From: Devosia faecipullorum
GTDB lineage: Bacteria; Pseudomonadota; Alphaproteobacteria; Rhizobiales; Devosiaceae
NCBI RefSeq assembly: GCF_015158295.1
Contig: NZ_JACDXV010000004.1
Location: 62,001-126,000, forward strand
Length of the DNA stretch: 64,000 nucleotides
Direction: 5' to 3'
The translations under genes were made by a program, and so were the position numbers. The notes beneath the pieces are model-generated. The model was not told where the DNA came from, did no database searches, and saw nothing but the letters and a program-made list of their open reading frames with translations. Of this stretch, positions 8,466 to 17,077 are shown piece by piece. How positions within the stretch are numbered: position 1 is the first letter of the stretch; each line of letters opens with the position of its first letter.

Positions 8466-9110
8466 ATGACTATGCCGCGGGCCAATAATCTCGTCCTTAT
8501 TTTGCTGAGCAATGTCCTGCCGTTGCTGGGCGTATTGGTGGCTGGCTGGGACATCTACACCCTGCTCGTCTTCTACTGGCTGGAAAGCTGCGTCATCGCC
8601 TTCTGGACGGTGATGACCATCGCCTTTCACAAAGGCGAGGAAACCTGGACTTTCGACGGTTATGCGCGACGGACCGGCGGGCTGGCGAGCGCCGGAGCGG
8701 GATTCATCGCGGTCCATGCGGGTTTCTTCATGGCCATCCACCTGTTTCTGATGAGCGTACTATATGGCGGCGACTGGCCAGGACATCTCAAATCGCCGCA
8801 AATCTTCCTCGAGACCTTCCTGATGGGGCAAAATCTGTGGCCCATGCTGGCCTTAATCTTCCTGCATCGGGCGGCGATCTTTCTCGAAGATCGCAAGGCG
8901 GTCTCCGTCGCTCCGGTCATCGCCAGCCTCTATATGCGGATCGTGGTGATGCAGGTGGTCATCATCTTTGGCGCCTGGGGCGCCATGCTGCTCGGGAGCG
9001 GATGGTTCGGCCTCATCCTGCTGGTTGCCATGCGGGCCGCGCTCGACCTCTATTGGCCTGCCGTTCTAGCCTATGTGCTCGACAAGACCGGCAAGGCCGC
9101 AGCGCGCTAG
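8466..9110 (+). CDS. DUF6498-type integral membrane protein
   Basis: A 214-aa protein with about five hydrophobic segments, starting LVLILLSNVLPLLGVLVAGW and followed by YTLLVFYWLESCVIAFW, a pattern I associate with DUF6498. The conserved FYWLES-type motif and the aromatic LDLYWPAVLAY near the C-terminus are distinctive, but no function is known to me. The ribosome site before ATG 8466 is weak. It is convergent with the truncated globin gene, with only 12 bp between the stops, and has no obvious operon partner. Confidence 0.68.
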   Translation: MTMPRANNLVLILLSNVLPLLGVLVAGWDIYTLLVFYWLESCVIAFWTVMTIAFHKGEETWTFDGYARRTGGLASAGAGFIAVHAGFFMAIHLFLMSVLYGGDWPGHLKSPQIFLETFLMGQNLWPMLALIFLHRAAIFLEDRKAVSVAPVIASLYMRIVVMQVVIIFGAWGAMLLGSGWFGLILLVAMRAALDLYWPAVLAYVLDKTGKAAAR

Positions 9111-9122
9111 GGCGCCGCAAAA

Positions 9123-9611
9123 TTATTTCGGCACCCACACCGGCGGCGCCTCACGCCGCAGCGGCTCCATGCCGACAATATCCTCACCTCGGCGCATATG
9201 GATGTTCATGCGGAAGGAATTGCCGATCCGCTCCGAACGCTCGATGAAGAGCGCGGCGATCTCGGGCGGGCACAACGCCTCGACCGTCTCGCGGAACAGG
9301 CGCAGCCAGCGCATGAAATGGGCATCGGCCAGTTCCGGAATATCCATGTGCTTCGGCATGGGGCGACCGGTGTAGCGCCCGGTCCCGAGCAGCATGGAAC
9401 TCCAAAAATCGGCAATCTTGTCGAGATGGGCCGGCCATTCCGCGTCGGGAATGATCCGGTTGAACACCGGGCCGATCACATCGTCGCGGCGGGCACGGGC
9501 ATAAAATTCGTCCACAACGGCGCGGATCATGGTTTCGTCGAGACCTTCGGGCGTTTCCCAACCAATGCGCGTCAGGCGTGTACCGACGGGAGGACGATCT
9601 GGCTCAGTCAT
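9123..9611 (-). CDS. Group III truncated hemoglobin
   Basis: A 162-aa globin of the truncated type 3 (P) class. Features seen: the B/E-helix pattern DEFYARARRDDVIGPVFN, the family motif WPAHLDKIADFWSSMLLGTGRY, and the proximal haem-ligand His in ELADAHFMRWLRLF. Start ATG 9611 (MTEPDRPP) overlaps the 3' end of the upstream regulator gene by 8 nt, which implies translational coupling and joint control. Group III globins are thought to bind O2, NO or peroxides in the cytoplasm. Pairing with a probable Fe-S regulator and a divergent superoxide dismutase suggests a redox or nitrosative-stress role. Confidence 0.88.
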   Translation of the reverse strand: MTEPDRPPVGTRLTRIGWETPEGLDETMIRAVVDEFYARARRDDVIGPVFNRIIPDAEWPAHLDKIADFWSSMLLGTGRYTGRPMPKHMDIPELADAHFMRWLRLFRETVEALCPPEIAALFIERSERIGNSFRMNIHMRRGEDIVGMEPLRREAPPVWVPK

Positions 9612-10272
9612 CTCTGGCAACCTTGATGGAATAGGTACAGCGGCGACCACCGGCTACGATATGCTCCTGCCGCTCGACCTCGGCGTCCGGACCGAGCACC
9701 GCGCGGAACACTTCCAGTTCGGCCCGGCAGAAGCCCTGGCAAGCTGTCGCGGCGGCGCAAATGGGGCAGTGATTTTCGATCAGGAGCAGTGAGCCGTCGG
9801 GCTGTTCGGTCCAGTCGGCCATATAGCCTTCCCGGCTGCGCAACTCGGCGAGAGCCGCCACGCGGCCCTGCAAATCCTTGGCCGGGGCAATCGCGGCTTC
9901 ATAGGCCCGCCGGGTTTCGGCCTCGCGCACAGAAATGATGGCATCAAGGGCCGCATCGCCCAATTGGGCCTTCACAATGTCGAGCAATTGCACGGTCAGC
10001 GCCGCATGCGTATCGGGAAACCGCGATTGGGCCTGCGGAGCAAGGCTCCAGAACTGGGTTGGACGCCCGACCCCTGAGGCCGCGCTATGAACCTCCACCA
10101 ACCCCTCTTCCGCGAGACGCACAAGCTGCTGTCGCGCCGCTTCGCCCGACGTGCCCAATTTCTCGCCCAGAGCCGAACAAGACAGACTGCCATGCATCTT
10201 GAGCGCCATGAGCACACGTTCGGCGGGATTGCGCGGCGACCACGCCGTGTTTTCCAAGCTGGAACTTGACAT
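9604..10272 (-). CDS. SufR-like winged-helix regulator with C-terminal cysteine cluster
   Basis: About 222 aa from ATG 10272 (MSSSSLENT); ATG 10299 is an alternative. The N-terminal winged helix (RVLMALKMHGSLSCSALGEKLG, then SGEAARQQLVRLAEEGLV) resembles COG2345/SufR regulators. Near the C-terminus four cysteines in a C-x2-C-x5-C-x3-C pattern (CPICAAATACQGFC) are suited to hold an Fe-S cluster. I infer a repressor sensing iron-sulfur status, oxygen, NO or superoxide. It is co-transcribed with the truncated globin and divergent from sodB, so the roughly 88-bp gap between start codons probably holds its operator. Confidence 0.8.
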   Translation of the reverse strand: MSSSSLENTAWSPRNPAERVLMALKMHGSLSCSALGEKLGTSGEAARQQLVRLAEEGLVEVHSAASGVGRPTQFWSLAPQAQSRFPDTHAALTVQLLDIVKAQLGDAALDAIISVREAETRRAYEAAIAPAKDLQGRVAALAELRSREGYMADWTEQPDGSLLLIENHCPICAAATACQGFCRAELEVFRAVLGPDAEVERQEHIVAGGRRCTYSIKVARDD

Positions 10273-10359
10273 ATCTGCTGAAAGAGTTTTCAAAGTCATT
10301 GCTTGGAAATTACATCGGATGGCTTTCCATGGCAAGTCATCCACCACCGGAGACCCCAA

Positions 10360-10962
10360 ATGACCTTCTCCCTCCCCGCCCTGCCCTATTCCGCATCCGC
10401 GCTGGCCGACAACAGCATGAGCCAGGAAACGCTGGAACTGCATCATGGCAAGCATCATCAGGCCTATGTGACTGCGCTCAACGGTTTCGTTGAGAAAAAC
10501 GCCGACCTGCAGGGCAAGTCACTGGAGGAGATCATCACCTTTGCCAATAGCAAGGCCGATCTGGCCCCCGTGTTCAACAATGCCGGCCAGCATTGGAACC
10601 ATATACATTTCTGGCAGGCGCTGACGCCCAAGGGCGGCGCCCTTCCCGGCAAGCTCGAAGCCAAGATCATCGAGGATTTCGGCTCGGTTGATGCCTTCAA
10701 GGACAGCTTCAAGACTGCCGCGACCACTCAGTTCGGCTCCGGCTGGGCCTGGCTGGTGCTGGGTAATGACGGCAAGCTGAAGACGACCAAGACTCCGAAC
10801 GGCTCGAACCCGCTGGCGACCGGCGAAGGCAAGGTATTGCTGGGCCTCGATGTGTGGGAACATTCCTACTATGTCGATTTCCGCAATCGCCGCCCCGATT
10901 ATGTGAGCAATTTCCTGGACAAGTTGGCCAATTACGAATTTGCCGAAGCCAATCTGGCGTAA
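10360..10962 (+). CDS. sodB: Superoxide dismutase, Fe/Mn family (probably Fe)
   Basis: A 200-aa cytoplasmic enzyme that disproportionates superoxide to O2 and H2O2. The four metal ligands are recognisable: His in LELHHGKHHQAYV, His in AGQHWNHIHFW, and Asp and His in LDVWEHSYYVDF. The Gln in AGQHWNH is the outer-sphere residue at the position usual for iron enzymes. ATG 10360 (MTFSLPALPYS) follows a GGAGA site; the frame is open upstream but that part does not look like a dismutase. It diverges from the SufR-like regulator and globin pair, which may share control. Confidence 0.94.
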   Translation: MTFSLPALPYSASALADNSMSQETLELHHGKHHQAYVTALNGFVEKNADLQGKSLEEIITFANSKADLAPVFNNAGQHWNHIHFWQALTPKGGALPGKLEAKIIEDFGSVDAFKDSFKTAATTQFGSGWAWLVLGNDGKLKTTKTPNGSNPLATGEGKVLLGLDVWEHSYYVDFRNRRPDYVSNFLDKLANYEFAEANLA

Positions 10963-10995
10963 TCCGCCCTTGGCGCCCATATCCGCGAAAGGATG

Positions 10996-11016
10996 GGCCT
11001 GCCCACGGGGCAGGCC
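10996..11016 (+). terminator. Strong hairpin after sodB
   Basis: A perfect 9-bp GC-rich stem (arms 10996-11004 and 11008-11016) with a 3-nt loop lies 33 bp beyond the sodB stop. There is no clean T-tract, so it may act as an mRNA-stabilising or Rho-aided end rather than a classical terminator. Confidence 0.5.
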
Positions 11017-11081
11017 TCGCTTCGTAAAGCATAAAAACCCTTTTGCGATGACGCGCATTGCCCGAATGGCGACTATACGCA

Positions 11082-11633
11082 ATGACTAACCTCATGACCG
11101 ACTTCGAGCTGCCCGACACGATGGCCCTTCGGCCACTTCGCCGTCACCCGGTGAACGACACCGAATTTCGCGCAGCCATGGCCGGATTGGCATCGAGCGT
11201 TCATATCGTCTCCGCGCAGCGTGGCGACGAGCGCGTCGGGCGCACAGTGACTTCGGTGTTTTCGCTATCGGCCCAGCCTCCGACTGTCCTGGTCTCTATC
11301 GACATTGTCAGTCGCCTGGCCGATGTCATCGCCAAGACCGGGGGTTTTTCGCTGGCCATGCTGGCCGAGGATCAGGCCGAAATCGCCAATGCCTTTGCCG
11401 GCCGCGTCCCGCTCGAGCGCCGTTTCGACTTCGGGCAATGGAGCACATGGCCATCCGGCCAGCCGCTGCTGGACGGTGCGGGAACCGTGCTGGATTGCGA
11501 AGTCATCGGATCGATGGAAACCGGCACGCATGTGCTGTTCGCGGGCGCCATCGTGGAGGTCGAGACCGACACGTCCCGCAGGCCGCTCGTCTGGCACCGC
11601 CGCCGCTATCACGGACTGACCGGGCTCGACTAA
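11082..11633 (+). CDS. Flavin reductase-like (FMN-binding split barrel) protein
   Basis: About 183 aa of the flavin reductase domain family (HpaC/DIM6/NTAB type). The N-terminus has the usual FRAAMAGLASSVHIVSAQ entry and the RTVTSVFSLSAQPPTVLVSI strand that contacts FMN; a conserved LVWHRRRYHGL end is present. Such proteins use NAD(P)H to reduce free flavin for a partner monooxygenase, or act as stand-alone reductases. No partner oxygenase is adjacent; the genes before it are sodB, the Fe-S-type regulator and a globin, so a redox-defence link is possible. ATG 11082 is preferred over ATG 11094, but neither has a strong Shine-Dalgarno. Confidence 0.8.
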   Translation: MTNLMTDFELPDTMALRPLRRHPVNDTEFRAAMAGLASSVHIVSAQRGDERVGRTVTSVFSLSAQPPTVLVSIDIVSRLADVIAKTGGFSLAMLAEDQAEIANAFAGRVPLERRFDFGQWSTWPSGQPLLDGAGTVLDCEVIGSMETGTHVLFAGAIVEVETDTSRRPLVWHRRRYHGLTGLD

Positions 11634-11717
11634 ACGGCCTCAGGATGACAAACTAAATCGATACAGTCGGCGACGAATGGACCAGTTCGACATCTGGCCC
11701 TGACGACGAGGACGTTC

Positions 11718-11996
11718 ATGCCGCGCTATTATTTCCATTACCGCACCGATGAGGAACTGATCCGCGACGACGTGGGCAGTGAGCATCCGGATCTGGGGGC
11801 AGCGGAGCGGAGGGCCGCCGAGATCGGCCGCGCCATCATTGATCGCATCGCCGGGGACGGTGGCGAGATGGACGCCCCGCGCTCCATCGAAATCACCGAT
11901 GCGGCGGGCCATGACCTGCTCTACGTCGTCTTCTGGGCCGGGCCGAAAGCCGGGCCGGGACCGACCACGCCGGTCAGACCGGCGCGGGTGCATTAA
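11718..11996 (+). CDS. DUF6894 family small protein
   Basis: A 92-aa protein opening MPRYYFHYRTDEELIRDDVG, then SEHPDLGAAERRAAEIGRAI. The aromatic PRYYFH start, the DxxG turn and the following Ala/Arg helix are the DUF6894 pattern seen repeatedly in Rhizobiales. Function is unknown. The predicted protein is soluble with no signal peptide, and its last 20 residues are Pro/Gly/Arg-rich and probably disordered. It stands alone between the flavin reductase and the NAD-GDH promoter region. Confidence 0.7.
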   Translation: MPRYYFHYRTDEELIRDDVGSEHPDLGAAERRAAEIGRAIIDRIAGDGGEMDAPRSIEITDAAGHDLLYVVFWAGPKAGPGPTTPVRPARVH

Positions 11997-12024
11997 GCGA
12001 AGGGTTGCGGGGGTCTATAAACGG

Positions 12025-12120
12025 CTAGAAAAACATGCCCGCCTGGGCGGTGACGGCAAAGCCAAAAATGAGCGCCGCGGCCAGGGCCGCGTAGGACGCA
12101 TAGGTGGATAGTTTGCGCAT
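12025..12120 (-). CDS. Possible 31-aa single-pass membrane peptide
   Basis: An open frame of 32 codons on the minus strand encodes MRKLSTYASY, then an Ala/Leu/Ile/Phe-rich segment of about 20 residues, ending AQAGMFF. This is either a single membrane helix with a positive N-terminus or a cleaved signal-like peptide. AGGTG lies about 8 nt upstream of the ATG. It occupies the otherwise empty stretch between the DUF6894 gene and NAD-GDH (11997-12338). No family is recognised; evidence is limited to the ribosome site and the helix. Confidence 0.38.
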   Translation of the reverse strand: MRKLSTYASYAALAAALIFGFAVTAQAGMFF

Positions 12121-12338
12121 GAACTGCACCTGCATTGGAACCGAGCAAAGACTACCAGACCAATAGACTTTAACAAGTTGTAAACGATCTGCTGCACCGG
12201 CCTGACGGAAACGCTTTGCCCGATTGTGGCGATTTTGTGAAATGGCATGCTCATCGGGCGGACAAACGGGACTTTGCAGTGAAGTGACTCCGTCATTGGT
12301 CCCAGCCTAGAATGAACCCGCGATTCAAGGGGGATGGC

Positions 12339-15300
12339 ATGGCGGATGCGATGAAAGCCGAATTGCACACGGCGATCGATGCGGCAGGGACCGACGAGAG
12401 CCTGCGGCTTTTCCTCATGGAGGCCATTGCCGCGATCGACCCCGACGATCTTTCCCGGCAGGATCCCGAAACGCTGATTGGCGCCTTGCAGCGCAGCCAC
12501 CAATTCCTGTTCGAGGGGACGCTTGAAAAAACCCGGATTTACGCCACAGCGCCCAACGCGCCGGGCGCCCCCCTGGTGCTCGACATCATTTGCCCCGACA
12601 TGGCCTTCATCGTCGATAGCGCATTGGCCGCCTTGCGGGCCATGGGCGGGGAGGTCCAGTTATTCGCCCATCCGGTGGTGCATGTATCGCTGGGACGGGT
12701 GAGCGCGGCCGGCGGCCTGGCCATGAGCGTCCTGCATATTCACAGCGCCCCGGTGGCCGACGTCGAGGCGCTGGTGGCCGAGCTTGCGGCAACGCTGCAG
12801 GATGTCGCCTGGGCGACGCAGGACTGGCAGCCCATTCTGGAACGGGTGCAACACGGCATGGCGGGATTACAGGCCCATGCCCAGCGCCAGAATGAGGAAG
12901 CGCTGAATTTTCTCGACTGGCTGATTGCCCACAATTTCGCCTTTCTGGGCTTGCGCGAATATCGCCTCGATGGCGGGGTTCTGGCGCCCGTGCCGGGGTC
13001 GGGGCTCGGCATATTGCGCGACGACGATGTGAAAGTGGTCCGCAGCGGGGCCGAATATGTCGAAAGCACCCCGCAATTGGTGAGCTTTGCGGAAAGTGAC
13101 GAGCCGCTGCTGGTGACCAAGGCGAACAGGCGCACCCGCGTCCACCGGCGGACACATATGGACTATGTGGGCATCAAGCTGTTTGACGACGCTGGTACGA
13201 CGAAGGGCGAATTGCGCGTCGTCGGGCTTTATACGGCGCAGGCGCACTCCGCACCGCATATTGATGTGCCGATCGTGCGCAGGAAGATCGCCGAGGTGAT
13301 GCGTCGTTCCGGCGTTGATCCGCTTGGCCATGCCGGCCGCACCTTGCTGAGCGCTCTCGATTCATATCCGCGCGATGAATTGTTTCAGATCGAAACCGGA
13401 CAATTGGCCGAATTCGCCCATGCCATTGCCGGGCTCTATGACCGGCCGCGCGTAAGGGTTCTGCCACGCATCGACTGTTTCGACAATTTCGTCTCCATCC
13501 TCACCTATGTGCCGCGCGACCGCTATGACGGGACGGTACGGGCGCGGATTACCCGCTATCTGGCGGAGGTTTACGACGGGCGCGTTTCGGCCTTCTATCC
13601 GCATTTCCCCGAGGGAGAACTGGTGCGACTGCACGTCATTGTCGGCCGCAATGGCGGGGTCACTCCGCAACCGGACCGGCGGGAACTGGAAGCTGCCGTC
13701 GAGGCACTGACCCGCGACTTTTCAGACATGCTGGCCGCCGCCGCATCTGAGCCGGGACTGATCAGCGATTGGCGGCAGGCATTTTCGCCGGCCTATCAAA
13801 GCCGCAGCGGCGTAAACGAGGCCCTGCAGGACATTGCAATATTCGCGGGGCTGGAAGAAGATGGTGTCGGGCTGCGGCTGGGAACGGCGCCGGATGGCGG
13901 GCTGAGCCTCAGGGTCTATCACGAAGGTACCGCCATTCCCCTCAGCGACCGCGTACCGGTGTTGGAGGCTTTCGGTTTCCGGGTCATCGACGAACGGACC
14001 CATGTCCTGGTGCCGCGCGATGGCGTCGAACGTTATCTCCATGACATGGTGCTCGATGTCGGCGAGGAAGACGACAATGCCGTTCTGGAGCGCGCGACCT
14101 CCATTGAAGCCGGGCTGGCAGCGGTCTGGCGGGGCGACGCCGAAAGCGACCGGCTCAACAGCCTCGTGACGTTTACGGAACTCGACTGGAGCCAGGCCGC
14201 CTTGCTGCGGGCCCTGTCCCGCTATCTGCGGCAGATCGGCATTTCCTATTCGCAGCGCTATCTCGCTCAGGTGCTGGTGACGCAGCGTGCAGCGGCTCAG
14301 GCGCTCGTGGCCTTGTTCGAGGCCCTGCACAATCCGGGGCTCAGCGACGGACCGCAAAGGGCCGATGCGGAGCGGGCGGCGATCGCGGCGGAACTGGAGA
14401 AGATTTCTTCGCTCGATGAAGACAATATCGTCCGCCGCTTCCAGAACCTGATCGAAGCCTCGCTGCGCACCAATAATTGGCAGCGCGATGCCCGTGGAGC
14501 CAAGCGACCAGCACTGGCGATCAAGTTCGACAGCCACAAGATCGAGGGTATGGCGGAGCCCCGCCCCTATAGGGAAATCTCGGTCTATTCACCGCGGATC
14601 GAAGGCGTGCATCTGCGGTTCGGCGCCATCGCGCGCGGCGGTCTGCGCTGGTCGGACCGGCCGGAAGATTTTCGCACTGAAGTGCTGGGCCTGGTCAAGG
14701 CACAACAGGTCAAGAACGCGGTGATCGTGCCGGTGGGTGCCAAGGGCGGCTTCGTGCCCAAGCATGTATCGACTGGCATGCCGCGCGATGCCTATATCGC
14801 CGAAGGCACGGAAAGCTACAGGATCTTCATCGGCGCGCTGCTCGATGTCACGGACAATCTGGTGGACAATATCGTCCTGCCGCCCGACAATTTGGTGCGG
14901 CGCGACGGCGACGATCCCTATCTGGTCGTTGCAGCCGACAAGGGCACCGCCAGTTTTTCCGATCTCGCCAATAGCATTGCGATAGAGCGCGGTTTCTGGT
15001 TGGGCGACGCCTTCGCGTCCGGCGGTTCGGCGGGCTATGACCACAAGAAAATGGCCATCACCGCGCGCGGCGCCTGGGAGGCGGTAAAGCGGCATTTTCG
15101 CGAAATGGACCGCGACATTCAGGCCGAAGCCTTTACCGTGGCGGGCGTCGGCGACATGAGCGGCGACGTCTTCGGCAACGGCATGCTGTTGTCCCCGCAA
15201 ATCCGGCTGGTCGCGGCTTTCGACCATCGGGACATCTTCATCGATCCCGCCCCGGACGCAGCGGTCAGCTTTGCCGAGCGCCAGCGACTTTTCGCCCTGC

Positions 15301-17003
15301 CCCGCTCAAGCTGGCAGGACTTTGACAAAACCCTGATCTCCAAAGGCGGCGGGGTGTTTTCCCGGTCGCTCAAATCCATTCCGCTGAGCGCGGAAATCAA
15401 GTCCTTGCTCGGCGTCGACCAAGATACCGTCACGCCGGCGGAAGTCATGAAAGCCATTCTCACCGCGCCCGTAGATCTTTTGTGGTTCGGCGGCATCGGC
15501 ACCTACATCAAGGCCGAGGCCGAAGACCACGCGGCAGTGGGAGACCGCGCCAATGATGCGATCCGGGTCAATGGCGAAGACGTCCGGGCTAAGGTGGTCG
15601 GTGAAGGCGCCAATCTGGGCGTCAGCCAAAGGGGACGCATCGCCTATGCGCGGACGGGCGGGCGGATCGACACCGATGCCATCGACAATTCGGCAGGGGT
15701 CAATTCCTCCGACCTTGAAGTCAATATCAAGATCGCACTGGCGCCAGTTCTTGCGTCCGGGCAATTGGAGATGGCGGCGCGCAATGACTTTCTCGCCGCA
15801 ATGACCGACGCCCTGGCGACCCTCTGCCTGCGCAACAATTATCTGCAAAGCCTGGCGTTGTCGCTGGCCGAACGGGCAGGCGTCGCCGAACTGCCCGATC
15901 ACCGGGTGCTGATCGAGGGGCTCGAAGCGCGCGGTCTGCTCGACCGGCGGATAGAATTTCTTCCCAACGACGCCGCGCTCGACCAGCTTTCGTCTTCGGG
16001 GAAGGGGCTGACCCGGCCCGAACTGGCGGTGATCCTCGCCTATGCTAAGTTGACCCTGTTCGACGATCTCCTTGCGGGGAGCGCCATAGATGACCCCTAT
16101 CTGGCCGGCGAATTGTTCCGCTATTTCCCCGAGGCCCTGCACGACGCCTTTCCAGAAGCTGTGGAGGGGCACCGCCTGCGGCGTGAAATCATCGCCACGG
16201 TGCTCACCAATGCCATGATCAATCGCGGCGGGCCGGCTTTCGTCTCCGAGCTGACGGCAGCAACCAGCGCAAGCCCGGGCGAAGTGGCTCTGGCCTTTGC
16301 TGCGGTGCGCGATTCCTATGGGTTGAAGGCGCTCAATGCCGCCATCGATGGGCTGGACGGCAAGGTGCCCGGCGTTGTGCAATTAGAGCTCTACGGCGAG
16401 GTGGAGGCGTTGTTGCGCCAGCAATCGCTGTGGTTCCTGCGCAATACCGCGATCCGCGACGGCCTGGCCGGATTGATCGAAAGGCATCGTGACGGCGTGG
16501 AGAAGCTGAGCAAGGCCCGGGGACTTCTCCCACCCGAGCAAGGCGCCGAACTCACTCGCCGGATTGACGCGCTCAAGGGCCGGGGCGTGCCGAGCGAACT
16601 GGCGCGGCTGGTGGGGGAATTGCCGTTTCTCGGACATAGCAGCGATATCGTGCTGGTCGCCGAGCGTTCGGGGGCTGAGCTTGAAACTGCCGCCCGCGCC
16701 TATTTCGGTGTAGCGGGCCTCTTCGACCTCTTCCGCATCATTGCCGGTGGCCGCGCCATCATGCTGAGCGACCGCTTCGAGCGCATGGCGCTGGACCGCG
16801 CCATGGCCAATGTCATGCGCGCCCTGCGCGATCTCGCCAGTGACGCGCTGGCTGCGGGATCGATCGAGGATTTCGTAGCGCAGAGATCGCTGGAAGTATC
16901 GCGCACAATGGCGTCGGTGAAGATGCTGACCGAAGGCGAATTGACCGTGTCGCGACTAAGCGTGGCGGCCGGCCTTCTGACCGACCTGGCGCGGGAGACG
17001 TGA
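12339..17003 (+). CDS. gdhB: NAD-specific glutamate dehydrogenase, large type
   Basis: A 1554-aa protein of the roughly 180-kDa bacterial NAD-GDH family, which oxidatively deaminates glutamate to 2-oxoglutarate and ammonia. The N-terminal half carries ACT-like regulatory segments; the catalytic part starts around RFGAIARGGLRWSDRPEDFR and includes the substrate-site block VKNAVIVPVGAKGGFVPK and the nucleotide-binding part GVGDMSGDVFGNGMLL. ATG 12339 (MADAMKAEL) is used because GGGGGAT precedes it by a few bases; ATG 12312 in the same frame is possible. It is monocistronic, and the fbp-like gene starts 75 bp later. The family favours catabolism of amino acids as carbon source. Gene symbol is tentative. 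Confidence 0.95.
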   Translation: MADAMKAELHTAIDAAGTDESLRLFLMEAIAAIDPDDLSRQDPETLIGALQRSHQFLFEGTLEKTRIYATAPNAPGAPLVLDIICPDMAFIVDSALAALRAMGGEVQLFAHPVVHVSLGRVSAAGGLAMSVLHIHSAPVADVEALVAELAATLQDVAWATQDWQPILERVQHGMAGLQAHAQRQNEEALNFLDWLIAHNFAFLGLREYRLDGGVLAPVPGSGLGILRDDDVKVVRSGAEYVESTPQLVSFAESDEPLLVTKANRRTRVHRRTHMDYVGIKLFDDAGTTKGELRVVGLYTAQAHSAPHIDVPIVRRKIAEVMRRSGVDPLGHAGRTLLSALDSYPRDELFQIETGQLAEFAHAIAGLYDRPRVRVLPRIDCFDNFVSILTYVPRDRYDGTVRARITRYLAEVYDGRVSAFYPHFPEGELVRLHVIVGRNGGVTPQPDRRELEAAVEALTRDFSDMLAAAASEPGLISDWRQAFSPAYQSRSGVNEALQDIAIFAGLEEDGVGLRLGTAPDGGLSLRVYHEGTAIPLSDRVPVLEAFGFRVIDERTHVLVPRDGVERYLHDMVLDVGEEDDNAVLERATSIEAGLAAVWRGDAESDRLNSLVTFTELDWSQAALLRALSRYLRQIGISYSQRYLAQVLVTQRAAAQALVALFEALHNPGLSDGPQRADAERAAIAAELEKISSLDEDNIVRRFQNLIEASLRTNNWQRDARGAKRPALAIKFDSHKIEGMAEPRPYREISVYSPRIEGVHLRFGAIARGGLRWSDRPEDFRTEVLGLVKAQQVKNAVIVPVGAKGGFVPKHVSTGMPRDAYIAEGTESYRIFIGALLDVTDNLVDNIVLPPDNLVRRDGDDPYLVVAADKGTASFSDLANSIAIERGFWLGDAFASGGSAGYDHKKMAITARGAWEAVKRHFREMDRDIQAEAFTVAGVGDMSGDVFGNGMLLSPQIRLVAAFDHRDIFIDPAPDAAVSFAERQRLFALPRSSWQDFDKTLISKGGGVFSRSLKSIPLSAEIKSLLGVDQDTVTPAEVMKAILTAPVDLLWFGGIGTYIKAEAEDHAAVGDRANDAIRVNGEDVRAKVVGEGANLGVSQRGRIAYARTGGRIDTDAIDNSAGVNSSDLEVNIKIALAPVLASGQLEMAARNDFLAAMTDALATLCLRNNYLQSLALSLAERAGVAELPDHRVLIEGLEARGLLDRRIEFLPNDAALDQLSSSGKGLTRPELAVILAYAKLTLFDDLLAGSAIDDPYLAGELFRYFPEALHDAFPEAVEGHRLRREIIATVLTNAMINRGGPAFVSELTAATSASPGEVALAFAAVRDSYGLKALNAAIDGLDGKVPGVVQLELYGEVEALLRQQSLWFLRNTAIRDGLAGLIERHRDGVEKLSKARGLLPPEQGAELTRRIDALKGRGVPSELARLVGELPFLGHSSDIVLVAERSGAELETAARAYFGVAGLFDLFRIIAGGRAIMLSDRFERMALDRAMANVMRALRDLASDALAAGSIEDFVAQRSLEVSRTMASVKMLTEGELTVSRLSVAAGLLTDLARET

Positions 17004-17077
17004 GAGCCTAACCGAAAGTCGGCCTTGTACGGAAATGCCAGTTGGCAAATGTGAAGGTCTCGAAAAGGATGACGTCC

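Noticed and set aside
10266..10294. TTGACA with a 17-bp spacer ahead of sodB
   Set aside because: The -35 is perfect but the corresponding -10 (TTCAAA) is poor, and the box overlaps the start of the regulator gene; not strong enough to annotate.
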